From contig JAKISY010000064.1 in assembly GCA_021648365.1 (NCBI GenBank), positions 1-27,952 of the forward strand: a DNA stretch of 27,952 nucleotides, given 5' to 3'. This stretch comes from Verrucomicrobiales bacterium (GTDB taxonomy: Bacteria > Verrucomicrobiota > Verrucomicrobiia > Verrucomicrobiales > DEV007). Below, one piece after another: positions 16,320-23,285 of this stretch (the first letter of the stretch is position 1; the number at the start of each line of letters is the position of its first letter). The notes beneath the pieces are model-generated. The model was not told the origin of the DNA. It saw only the letters and a list, made by a program, of their open reading frames with translations, and made no database searches. The position numbers and the translations under genes were made by a program.

Positions 16320-17415
16320 AATCTCCCCCCACCGTTTCCCCCACCAAGAACTTCGGCATCAATCGCACCCCCTTCACCGGCAAAGTCCCATTCTCTACCA
16401 ATCGCCTCGCCGCCATCGCCACGCGACGCGCCAATCCAGCCGGATCCGTAGCGTAGCGCGCCACCACCGGACGGGTTGCCTCCAAAAAATACGCATCATC
16501 ACGCGAAATGACCGCCACCTCATCAGGAACAGACTTACCTCTCAGCTGCAAGTGCATCATCACCGTTAGGGCATGTTGAGATCGCGCCACCAGATACGCC
16601 GTAGGAGCGTCACGCACCGCCATCGCCTCATCCAGCAAGGCACACAGATGCTGCGCCGACCCATCATGACGCAAAACCTGCACCTCAGCTTCGGGCAAAT
16701 CTTGCAACACTTCCATCCACCCCTCCTCCCCCTCCAAATCTCCAGCTTGCGCATCCGCCAACTGCACCATAGCCATGCGACGATGACCCGCACGCCATAA
16801 CACCCCACCCGCATGACGACACGCAGCACGATAATCCACATCCACCGAAGGCAAATCAATGCCCGAAGTACAAGAGCCCACCACCAAACACGGCACATGG
16901 TGATCCGCAAACCAAGCCTGCATCGCCTTATTAGATCCCAACAACAACCACGCCAAAGCAGGACGCTCTTCCACCAATCTACCTAACGCCTTACCCGGTC
17001 GAGAAGAAAAACAATCGCGTCGAGAATGAAACTCCACCACACAGCCTGCTTTGGCAAGCTTGTCACGCAACACATCCATCACCAAAGTGGTCAAAGCCGT
17101 TGCCTCAGAAAAAGAATCCGAGCACAGCACCGCAACTACCTTGCTATTAGGACTTCCCTCCCCCTCTTCACTCGGCATAGTGATCCGCCGCCGCTGACGA
17201 GCAGACACCGACAACCACCCCATACGCTGCACGTCCGCAAGTGCCACACGCAAAGTGCGGCGACTCACCTGCAACTGCTCACTCAATTCACGCTCACCAG
17301 GCAGAACCTGTTTCCAAATCCCCCGTCGAATACCATCAAGCAAACTCTGCACCGTTTCCGCTACCAAAGAACAGCGACTTGGCAAAATGGGGGCTAGAGA
17401 TTCATCTGGTATCAT
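16318..17415 (-). CDS. GntR-type HTH / LacI-type sensor transcriptional regulator
   Basis: This 365-residue repressor or activator has an N-terminal GntR winged helix (about 15-80, with LPGERELSEQLQVSRRTLR) joined to a periplasmic-binding-protein-like sensor domain of the LacI/GalR kind (about 92-365). The sensor part shows VVAVLCSDSF, AWLLLGSNKAMQAWF, LPSVDVDY and DEVAVISRDDAYFLEATRP. This architecture is common among sugar-responsive regulators in PVC bacteria. The ATG at 17415 is chosen because it gives a normal lead into the helix-turn-helix; a GTG at 17448 is in frame. It is divergent from the sialidase-like gene (17475), and the shared 59-bp gap probably carries operator and promoters, so control of that gene and of itself is likely. 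The effector is unknown. Confidence 0.88.
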   Translation of the reverse strand: MIPDESLAPILPSRCSLVAETVQSLLDGIRRGIWKQVLPGERELSEQLQVSRRTLRVALADVQRMGWLSVSARQRRRITMPSEEGEGSPNSKVVAVLCSDSFSEATALTTLVMDVLRDKLAKAGCVVEFHSRRDCFSSRPGKALGRLVEERPALAWLLLGSNKAMQAWFADHHVPCLVVGSCTSGIDLPSVDVDYRAACRHAGGVLWRAGHRRMAMVQLADAQAGDLEGEEGWMEVLQDLPEAEVQVLRHDGSAQHLCALLDEAMAVRDAPTAYLVARSQHALTVMMHLQLRGKSVPDEVAVISRDDAYFLEATRPVVARYATDPAGLARRVAMAARRLVENGTLPVKGVRLMPKFLVGETVGGD

Positions 17416-17454
17416 AATGTTACCAGTAGAATACGTTTGTTTATCCACTATTAC

Positions 17455-17474
17455 AAGACCAGAATATCAGTCTT
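17455..17474. promoter_or_regulatory. possible operator between divergent genes
   Basis: AAGAC (17455-17459) and GTCTT (17470-17474) form an inverted repeat with a 10-bp centre, ending directly at the ATG of the sialidase-like gene. It lies in the gap between this gene and the regulator and has the size expected for a dimeric HTH protein. The arms are short, so the call is weak. Confidence 0.25.
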
Positions 17475-18425
17475 ATGATGCAAACACCCCACCGTCCCTT
17501 ACTCAAAAGATGGCTGAGTTCGACTTTGTCACTCGCAACCATCCTAACACTGACTCAGACCACAGAAGTTTTGAGCGCCGATTCTCCCCAAGTTGCTCTC
17601 ACTCTCGCCCCCAGCAAAACCAACCCCCGCAACAGCGAAGGGGATTTTGTTACCTTAAAAGACGGACGCATCCTTTTCATCTACACCCACTTCACTGGAG
17701 GCGGAGGTGACAATTCCACCGCCCATCTCGCCAGCCGCATCTCCGCTGACAGCGGCAAAAGCTGGAGCGACACCGACAAGCTCGAAATGAAAAATGACGG
17801 CAAAGAGAACATGTTGCAAGAACCAGGATTAGTCGAACTGCTCGACGGACGCCTGATGATGTGGACCCGCACCAATGGAGGATCACAATTTATTAGTTAT
17901 TCCAAAGATCGCGGCGAGACTTGGACAAAACTCGCCCCCTCCTCGTTGATCTCCCCCGTCAGCCCCGCCTCCATCGAACGCCTACCCAAAACCAAAGAGC
18001 TGATCGCCGTATGGAACGATCACTCCGCCATCCCCAAAGAACTTCGAGGCAAACGCACCCCGCTAAGCATCGCTCTCTCCAAAGACGATGGCAAAACCTG
18101 GCAAGCAGCCAAAACCCTCTACGATCTAGCCACCGGTTGGTATTGTTACACCGCCATCGAATTCACCGACAACGACATCTTACTCGGTCACTGCGCCGGC
18201 GATACCAGCAAAGGCGGCATCAAAGTGGAAATCCGCGATACCAACGGCAAAGCTATCCCCGGCTATAGCGCTGCCGATTGTGACGAAGTCTTCGGCGACA
18301 CCATCAAGCGTCCCGTCACTTGGAAAGATCACGGCAGCGATGTTTCAGGCCTAGCCGGAAAAACCGTTCGCCTGCACTTCACCCTACGTGATGCCGACCT
18401 CTACTCCTTCCACTTCGTCCGCTGA
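17475..18425 (+). CDS. secreted sialidase-like (BNR) protein with partial C-terminal domain
   Basis: This 316-residue protein has a signal peptide (about 1-35) and a sialidase-type beta-propeller with three Asp boxes: SADSGKSW (90-97), SKDRGETW (143-150) and SKDDGKTW (202-209). FVTLKDGRILFIYTHF and QEPGLVELLDGRLMMW are also typical of the exo-alpha-sialidase-like family of PVC bacteria. After GHCAGDT (238-244) the sequence changes abruptly to KVEIRDTNGKAIPGY and ends LAGKTVRLHFTLRDADLYSF. I recognise this as the C-terminal half of a beta-sandwich module usually found at the end of other glycosidase-like proteins. The last propeller part and the first strands of that module appear to be missing, so an in-frame deletion fusion near 18205-18220 is likely. 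It is divergent from the GntR/LacI-type regulator. Activity is uncertain. Confidence 0.78.
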   Translation: MMQTPHRPLLKRWLSSTLSLATILTLTQTTEVLSADSPQVALTLAPSKTNPRNSEGDFVTLKDGRILFIYTHFTGGGGDNSTAHLASRISADSGKSWSDTDKLEMKNDGKENMLQEPGLVELLDGRLMMWTRTNGGSQFISYSKDRGETWTKLAPSSLISPVSPASIERLPKTKELIAVWNDHSAIPKELRGKRTPLSIALSKDDGKTWQAAKTLYDLATGWYCYTAIEFTDNDILLGHCAGDTSKGGIKVEIRDTNGKAIPGYSAADCDEVFGDTIKRPVTWKDHGSDVSGLAGKTVRLHFTLRDADLYSFHFVR

Positions 18426-18452
18426 TACTATCCTCCACAGGAACGCTTGGAG

Positions 18453-18472
18453 GGGCACGCTCCTGCGTGCCC
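18453..18472 (+). terminator. hairpin after the sialidase-like gene
   Basis: GGGCACGC, a TCCT loop and GCGTGCCC form an 8-bp GC-rich stem 27 nt past the TGA stop. Only scattered pyrimidines follow and there is no true T-tract, so termination would be weak. It could also be part of the repeat-rich intergenic segment that follows. Confidence 0.45.
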
Positions 18473-18480
18473 TCTTCCAT

Positions 18481-18682
18481 TTCACCATGAAGCACATGAA
18501 GTTCATGAAGGTAGAAGATTCGAGCTTTTTTTAATTACCTATATTTCCTACCTTTGCGATTCTTTGCGAGAAAACCTATTCAATCATTCAAGTTAGCAGC
18601 TGGATTCACGGCAACCCTCCTTACCCCATAGCACTTTACCCCATCTTTTCTTCTCCATGCCCTTCGTGCCCTTCATGGTGAA
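18481..18682. repeat. intergenic element with 29-bp imperfect inverted ends
   Basis: The left end (18481-18509) begins TTCACCATGAAG; the right end (18654-18682), read on the opposite strand, begins with the same 12 bases, and 23 of 29 positions agree. The 144-bp interior is AT-rich and contains CTTTGCGATTCTTTGCGAG. No reading frame is supported in this gap. The structure suggests a dispersed non-coding repeat, but copies elsewhere cannot be checked here. Confidence 0.6.
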
Positions 18683-18717
18683 CCCTCCCCCTTCAAACCC
18701 CTAATACCCGCCCACCT

Positions 18718-18948
18718 TCAACCCGCTGGCACCTGATCTGGGATCGTTTTATCCCAGTTTTCACCATTCAGCGCATCGAGAAAATCCAATACCTCGACAA
18801 AATCTTCCGCTTCCAGATGCAAGTGCTTCAACAAAGGGTCAAAAAATAACCACCTCCCTAACTCTATCTTCTCCGCAGAACTGCGATTACCCGCAGGATC
18901 AATCACTCGCAAAGGCAAAGCCTGCAATTTCATCTTCATTCCAAGCAA
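18718..18948 (-). pseudogene. internally deleted MauG-type di-heme cytochrome c peroxidase
   Basis: A 76-codon frame joins two non-adjacent parts of the MauG/cytochrome c peroxidase family. RVIDPAGNRSSAEKIELGRW, followed by LFFDPLL, is the start of the first heme domain, just before the usual CxxCH. EDFVEVLDFLDALNGENWDK and TIPDQVPAG form the usual C-terminal tail. Both heme motifs and some 250 or more residues between them are missing, with the join near 18828. There is no signal peptide, although the family is periplasmic. The frame is open because the deletion is in phase, but the product cannot be a peroxidase. No partner gene is next to it. Confidence 0.65.
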
Positions 18949-19094
18949 TCTAACCCAAATTTAAACTTCTAACGAATAAATTCTACCGAAGATAGAAGCG
19001 CGCCACTGCCTATTGAACTTCCCCCCAGCCACCATCCACAATTTACGCTTGAATGATCTCAAATCCGTCCGAACTTTCCCATCACTCCCCCCCC

Positions 19095-20525
19095 ATGAAT
19101 CCCCCCCCACTACCGCGTCTCTTCGCTATTTTTATCGCGCTCTGCTTTACTGCGCTCGTGCCACCAGCCAGTCACGCCGCCGACCGTCCTTTTTTCATCG
19201 AAGCTTACCCGGGAGAACTGAGTGTCGTCGCGGGAGACAACATCGGCTTCCACGTTTCCTCCAGTACCTCCAAGTTCGCTGTCGAAATCACCCGTCTTGG
19301 AGCCAAACCGCAAGTCGTGTGGAGCAAAAAAAATCTCCCCGGACAAATGCACCCTGTTCCGGAAGACGCTTCGTCCAATGGCTGTCACTGGCCAGAGAGC
19401 TTCCGCGTGCCAATAGATTCAAAATGGAAAACCGGCTATTACGTCGCCAAATTTAGCATCGCTGATAATGGAGGAAAATGGACGCAACGCAGCAAACGCA
19501 GCGCCTCCTCAGAAGCCTACTTTGTGGTGCGCTCCTCGCAGCCTGGCAAACACAGCAAAATACTCATTCAACTCTGCACCAATACCTACAACGCCTACAA
19601 CAACTGGGGCGGTTTCAGTGTTTACGGTTATCACGGCCTAGCCAAAAACCAAGGATACAAAGTTTCCTTCGAACGCCCTGGCCGCTCCCAATTTTCTCGC
19701 TGGGAATTACCTTTCATCATCTGGTGCGAACAAAATGGTTATGAACTAGATTACGCGATTAATAGCGATCTAGAGTTTCGTCCCGAACTTCTAGAAAACT
19801 ACAATCTGGTACTCAGCGTCGGTCACGACGAATACTGGTCCACCCCGATGCGCGACCATCTAGAAGCATGGATCGCCAAAGGTGGCAATGTCGCCTTTTT
19901 TAGTGGCAACTCAGTCTGCTGGCAAATCCGCACAGAGGATAAAGGCAAATCCTTCTTCTGTTACAAAGGCAACTACCACGCTGATCCCGTTTTTCAAACC
20001 CGTGATTTCAAACTCCTGACGACTGCATGGAGCCACCACCTACTCAAACGCCCCGAAAATCAACTCACGGGAGTAGGTTTCATCTACGGGGGGTATCGCG
20101 GCAGTCACGGACAGTTCCTCGGGGAAAAAGCAGCTTACAAAGTTCACCGTCCCAAACACTGGGTCTTCGCAGGCACCGATCTCAAACGCGACGATGAATT
20201 TGGTGGCAAAGATACCATCGTCGGTTACGAAACCGACGGCTGCGAGTTGACTTGGCAAGACGGCCTGCCTATCCCTACCTACAAAGATGGAACCCCAAAA
20301 ACCTTCCAGATCCTAGCCTCTTGCCCAGTCAAATGGCACCCCGATGATGTCGAATGGTACGAACGCTGGGAAATCGATCATAGTGGCAACGCCTGCATGG
20401 GCATCTACACCCAAGGCGGCACCGTCTTCACCGCAGCCACCACCGACTGGGCACACGGCTTGAAGGGCAAAGATAAAAACGTCGAACAGATCACCCGCAA
20501 CGTGCTCGATCGATTGTCAAAATAA
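19095..20525 (+). CDS. secreted N,N-dimethylformamidase beta-subunit-like protein
   Basis: This 476-residue protein has a signal peptide (cleavage near SHA-AD, residues 27-30), an N-terminal beta-sandwich-like part (about 30-150) and the large C-terminal domain typical of the N,N-dimethylformamidase large-subunit family. Markers are TYNAYNNWGGFSVYGYHG, SVGHDEYWSTPMRDHLEAW, GGNVAFFSGNSVCWQIR and VGYETDGCEL. The family includes the DMF-degrading enzyme of Paracoccus and many uncharacterised secreted proteins; activity on DMF should not be assumed here, as no small subunit gene is near. Start at 19095 is chosen because the signal peptide then begins directly; an upstream ATG at 19053 adds 14 polar residues. 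Neither has a clear Shine-Dalgarno. It is convergent with the DUF1853 gene (15-nt gap). Confidence 0.85.
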   Translation: MNPPPLPRLFAIFIALCFTALVPPASHAADRPFFIEAYPGELSVVAGDNIGFHVSSSTSKFAVEITRLGAKPQVVWSKKNLPGQMHPVPEDASSNGCHWPESFRVPIDSKWKTGYYVAKFSIADNGGKWTQRSKRSASSEAYFVVRSSQPGKHSKILIQLCTNTYNAYNNWGGFSVYGYHGLAKNQGYKVSFERPGRSQFSRWELPFIIWCEQNGYELDYAINSDLEFRPELLENYNLVLSVGHDEYWSTPMRDHLEAWIAKGGNVAFFSGNSVCWQIRTEDKGKSFFCYKGNYHADPVFQTRDFKLLTTAWSHHLLKRPENQLTGVGFIYGGYRGSHGQFLGEKAAYKVHRPKHWVFAGTDLKRDDEFGGKDTIVGYETDGCELTWQDGLPIPTYKDGTPKTFQILASCPVKWHPDDVEWYERWEIDHSGNACMGIYTQGGTVFTAATTDWAHGLKGKDKNVEQITRNVLDRLSK

Positions 20526-20540
20526 ACATCAGCGTGAAGC

Positions 20541-21428
20541 TCATTGCTCTGGCCACCGAGCTGCCACTACAAACATTCGCTCACACTCCTCCCATCCATC
20601 ACCATGCGGTGACAGAACACTGATCAATAGTGGCTGATTCTGCTGAGAAAAGTGACTCTTGAAATACTCTTCCATCGTTTGAAAATCCCACTGAGGCGCT
20701 TCGTCACTTGAGAAGTAACAAGCTGACAGCCAGTGAGGCTTGGCAATCAAGTGATACCTCACCACCTTTGCTGTCATCGCAGACTGCCAGCATGACAGCT
20801 CCGAATACCTCAGCCAAATACCACGCAAATGATGGCTCGCCATGCCTGCGGGTAAAGCCAGCTCGCGGATCAGCTTCGTCTGTCCCCAATGATAAAAAAT
20901 CCGCCCTTTCACAAAAGCCTTCCTAACTTCACATTCGGGAAACAGCTTTTCACTCAGAGGCAATTGTTTGGAAAAAATCTTATCCCGTTTCAGTTCAAAG
21001 GTATCCCCAGCATTCGATCCGATATAGTGACTTCCTAACACTTCACCATCTGAGAGATGAAGGTAAAACTTCGCCGCCACCTCCCAATGCGTCAACCGCC
21101 CCGTTTCGTCGCGAAACACAAAATCCAACTCTCCCAGCGTCTTGCCATGCTGCACGATCTGCTGCCCATGCGCTAGAATCTCCACTTGCCGGATCTCTTT
21201 CAACCAATGGTAAACTAAGCTCTCAAAATAATACCCCACTCGGTGGCTCGTGTATTCCTCTCGCCCCGTTGCAAGCCCCAGGCGCTCACTCTTCGAAGCC
21301 TCACCACCATTCATTTCGGAAAACCCTTCGCTCTCCGTGCCCCCAGGATTCATCAAAAACGGACTACCCATCACCCAATGCAAATCCCGCAACCAAAGGC
21401 TATTTTCTATAGGGCTGGCAGAGTTCAT
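20541..21428 (-). CDS. DUF1853 family protein
   Basis: This 295-residue protein matches DUF1853: LRDLHWVMGSPFL at the start, GYYFESLVYHWL, LGELDFVFRDETG, THWEVAAKFYLH, LGSHYIGSNAGDTFELKRDK and a WLSACYF segment. The family has no assigned function. The spacing of E69, D102, E116 and K120 resembles a divergent PD-(D/E)XK nuclease core, which is my inference. GGTGAGG lies 8 nt before the ATG at 21428; the longer frame from a TTG at 21464 is less likely. It is cytoplasmic, with no membrane segment. It is divergent from the orphan ExbD gene, with 132 bp between. Confidence 0.82.
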   Translation of the reverse strand: MNSASPIENSLWLRDLHWVMGSPFLMNPGGTESEGFSEMNGGEASKSERLGLATGREEYTSHRVGYYFESLVYHWLKEIRQVEILAHGQQIVQHGKTLGELDFVFRDETGRLTHWEVAAKFYLHLSDGEVLGSHYIGSNAGDTFELKRDKIFSKQLPLSEKLFPECEVRKAFVKGRIFYHWGQTKLIRELALPAGMASHHLRGIWLRYSELSCWQSAMTAKVVRYHLIAKPHWLSACYFSSDEAPQWDFQTMEEYFKSHFSQQNQPLLISVLSPHGDGWEECERMFVVAARWPEQ

Positions 21429-21560
21429 CTCATGCACCTCACCATCGCCTGCATTGATCCGCAAGGTTTGTTACGATTTTTCTCGCCATTCTCCACCCAA
21501 ATAGGTAAATTTATCCTAACGCATACGTGCACTATCTAAAGAACTCTAACCCTAGCCAAC

Positions 21561-22013
21561 ATGAACCACCGCAAACCTCTACCTCGTCCCGACAGCGAAC
21601 CTCAACTGGACATGTCCTCGATGATCGATGTCAGCTTTCTATTGCTGATCTTCTTTCTAGTCACCTCTAGCCTCGATCCCAAAGAGACCGATTTGGGCAT
21701 GGTTCTGCCGACTGACAAAGAAATCCCAGGTTTAGATTGCTTCGTTGAACCCATGGAAATAAAAATCGCTTCGAACGGAAGCATCACTGTTGATCTCACC
21801 CTACTCGATACCGATCTCGACCAACGCCAACTGCCCTTACTTGAAGACAAACTTAGAATATACAAAGACTCTTCCGACCTGCTCAGCACAGAACCTATGA
21901 TCACTGTAATTTCTAGTGATGAAGCCTCAGGGCAACGATTCATTGACGTATTAAATACTCTCGCCAAAGTCGACATCAAAGATGTGACGATTGCCGATAT
22001 CAGCGCTGACTGA
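21561..22013 (+). CDS. ExbD/TolR family biopolymer transport protein
   Basis: This 150-residue protein has the ExbD layout: a short basic N-terminus, one transmembrane helix (about 21-38, SSMIDVSFLLLIFFLVTSS) with the conserved membrane aspartate D23, and a periplasmic domain (about 45-150) ending VLNTLAKVDIKDVTIADIS. With ExbB/TolQ it would use proton motive force to drive TonB- or Tol-type energy transfer. No ExbB/TolQ gene is adjacent, so it may work with a complex encoded elsewhere. A terminator-like hairpin follows 6 nt past the stop. No Shine-Dalgarno is visible. Confidence 0.92.
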   Translation: MNHRKPLPRPDSEPQLDMSSMIDVSFLLLIFFLVTSSLDPKETDLGMVLPTDKEIPGLDCFVEPMEIKIASNGSITVDLTLLDTDLDQRQLPLLEDKLRIYKDSSDLLSTEPMITVISSDEASGQRFIDVLNTLAKVDIKDVTIADISAD

Positions 22014-22019
22014 AAAGTA

Positions 22020-22047
22020 GAGCGGGTGTCCTCACCCGCTCCCTTTT
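22020..22047 (+). terminator. intrinsic terminator of the ExbD gene
   Basis: GAGCGGGTG (22020-22028), loop TCCT and CACCCGCTC (22033-22041) form a 9-bp stem, followed by CCTTTT. It lies 7 nt after the TGA stop. Confidence 0.7.
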
Positions 22048-22079
22048 ACTGCTAGAGCAATCAGCGGGTGAGGACACCC
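22024..22079. repeat. perfect 17-bp inverted repeat overlapping the terminator
   Basis: GGGTGTCCTCACCCGCT (22024-22040) recurs as its exact reverse complement at 22063-22079, with 22 bp between. Each arm can also fold on itself (CACCC/GGGTG), so two local hairpins compete with one long stem. It resembles paired REP-type intergenic repeats. Confidence 0.7.
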
Positions 22080-22177
22080 ACACTACATCAATCTTTCACA
22101 GCATGGAGAGCTGAATAGTCACAGCTGTTTATTGAATAACCCGATTAGTTCCAAGGATTTTTCTACCGATAGCCGGA

Positions 22178-22335
22178 CTTAACTAAGTGCCATTAGTATC
22201 ATGACTGGCGGTCGCTTATCCCAAAGGGATGACAGGCGATAGACCACGGTGCAACCGTGGCCTCCCGTCAATAATCGCCCCTTGCCCCAACGGGGCAACA
22301 CGCTCTTCCATCAACCCCAATGGCACTTAGTTAAG
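22178..22335. repeat. 158-bp MITE-like element with 17-bp perfect terminal inverted repeats
   Basis: The ends CTTAACTAAGTGCCATT (22178-22194) and its exact reverse complement (22319-22335) bound a segment packed with small stems: ATCCC/GGGAT (22218-22230), CCACGGT/ACCGTGG (22244-22260), TTGCCCC/GGGGCAA (22282-22298), and GGCGAT/ATCGCC enclosing the second. A weaker outer match (CCGATAG 22166-22172 with CTATCGG 22350-22356) may extend the structure. No coding frame is present. It fills most of the 422-bp gap between the ExbD and EEP genes; nothing else in that gap could be assigned. It could be a non-autonomous mobile element or a structured RNA. Confidence 0.65.
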
Positions 22336-22435
22336 CTCAACACCTAAATCTATCGGATAAATTAAACCTTCCAGCTTCAGCATCTAACCTTCTTCCACTA
22401 GCATCCCCCGCTTTCATGTGCTTGTTTACCCACAC

Positions 22436-23260
22436 ATGAAAAAGATCATCCCTCATTTCCTCCGACTCACTCTATTATCCCTATCAATCTGCGCCCTGCT
22501 CCTCCCCGCGCACGCACAAGACAAAGCTCAGCGCATCCGCGTGCTCTGTTACAACATCCACTACGGTCAAGGCACGGACGGCGTTTACGATATCGCTCGT
22601 CTGGCGGAGGTCATCAACAAAACCCAACCTGACCTTGTCGCACTGCAGGAGATGGATGTGCATGTCAAACGCTCGGGACGCGTACATCAAGTGCAAGAAC
22701 TCGCTAAACTAACCGGCATGCACGCCCGCTTTGGCCCCACTCAGCATTACGAAGGTGGACTGTTTGGCAACGCGGTGCTCTCCCGTTTCCCCATCCTCAA
22801 TGTGGTGATCCAACCCCTTCCTTATACCGAGAGCACTGCAGAAAAAGTCACCTACCCGCGAGCTACGATTGCCGTGACTGTTGAAGGCCCCGGCGGCAAG
22901 CCCTTACGCATCATCAGCACTCATTTCCAGCACAACATGCCGGAAGATCGTATCGCTGAAGCGAAAGCGGTCAATGCCCTCTTCACTTGGAAAGACCAGA
23001 CCATTCCCACCATCCTCGCTGGCGACATGAATGCCAAACCCGAAGCCGAACCGGTGCAGATCTTGCTCAAAAAATGGACCAACGCCATAGATGACAAAGC
23101 CACTCCCACCGTTCCCGCCACCGCCCCCAAGACGCGCATTGATTACATTTTCTACCGCCCTGCCAAAGCCTTCAAGTTGATCGAGAGCAAAGTGATCCCC
23201 GAGTCGATCGCCTCCGATCACCGCCCGGTCCTAGCTGTGCTGGAAATCTCGAACAAGTAA
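22436..23260 (+). CDS. secreted endonuclease/exonuclease/phosphatase family protein
   Basis: This 274-residue protein has a signal peptide (cleavage near AHA-QDK, residues 25-30) and a complete EEP (DNase I-like) fold: N40 in VLCYNIHYGQG, E72 in LQEMD, H163 in ISTHFQH, D197 and N199 in AGDMNAKP, D236 in IDYIFY and D261-H262 in SDHRPV. Such exported proteins hydrolyse phosphodiesters or phosphate esters; nucleic acid, phospholipid or inositol phosphate substrates cannot be told apart here. I use the ATG at 22436, which starts the MKK signal sequence; another at 22418 is in frame. It opens a plus-strand run of five genes with short gaps and lies 100 bp after the MITE-like element. Confidence 0.88.
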   Translation: MKKIIPHFLRLTLLSLSICALLLPAHAQDKAQRIRVLCYNIHYGQGTDGVYDIARLAEVINKTQPDLVALQEMDVHVKRSGRVHQVQELAKLTGMHARFGPTQHYEGGLFGNAVLSRFPILNVVIQPLPYTESTAEKVTYPRATIAVTVEGPGGKPLRIISTHFQHNMPEDRIAEAKAVNALFTWKDQTIPTILAGDMNAKPEAEPVQILLKKWTNAIDDKATPTVPATAPKTRIDYIFYRPAKAFKLIESKVIPESIASDHRPVLAVLEISNK

Positions 23261-23285
23261 CTCCTCTTTACCACCAACCGACTCC

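Noticed and set aside
16566..16910. Trp/Arg/Cys-rich minus-strand frame inside the regulator
   Set aside because: Out-of-frame shadow of the GntR/LacI-type regulator with biased composition.
18426..18717. Possible small gene between the sialidase-like and MauG-remnant genes
   Set aside because: No frame with a start, ribosome site or recognisable product; the gap is explained by a hairpin and the inverted-end repeat.
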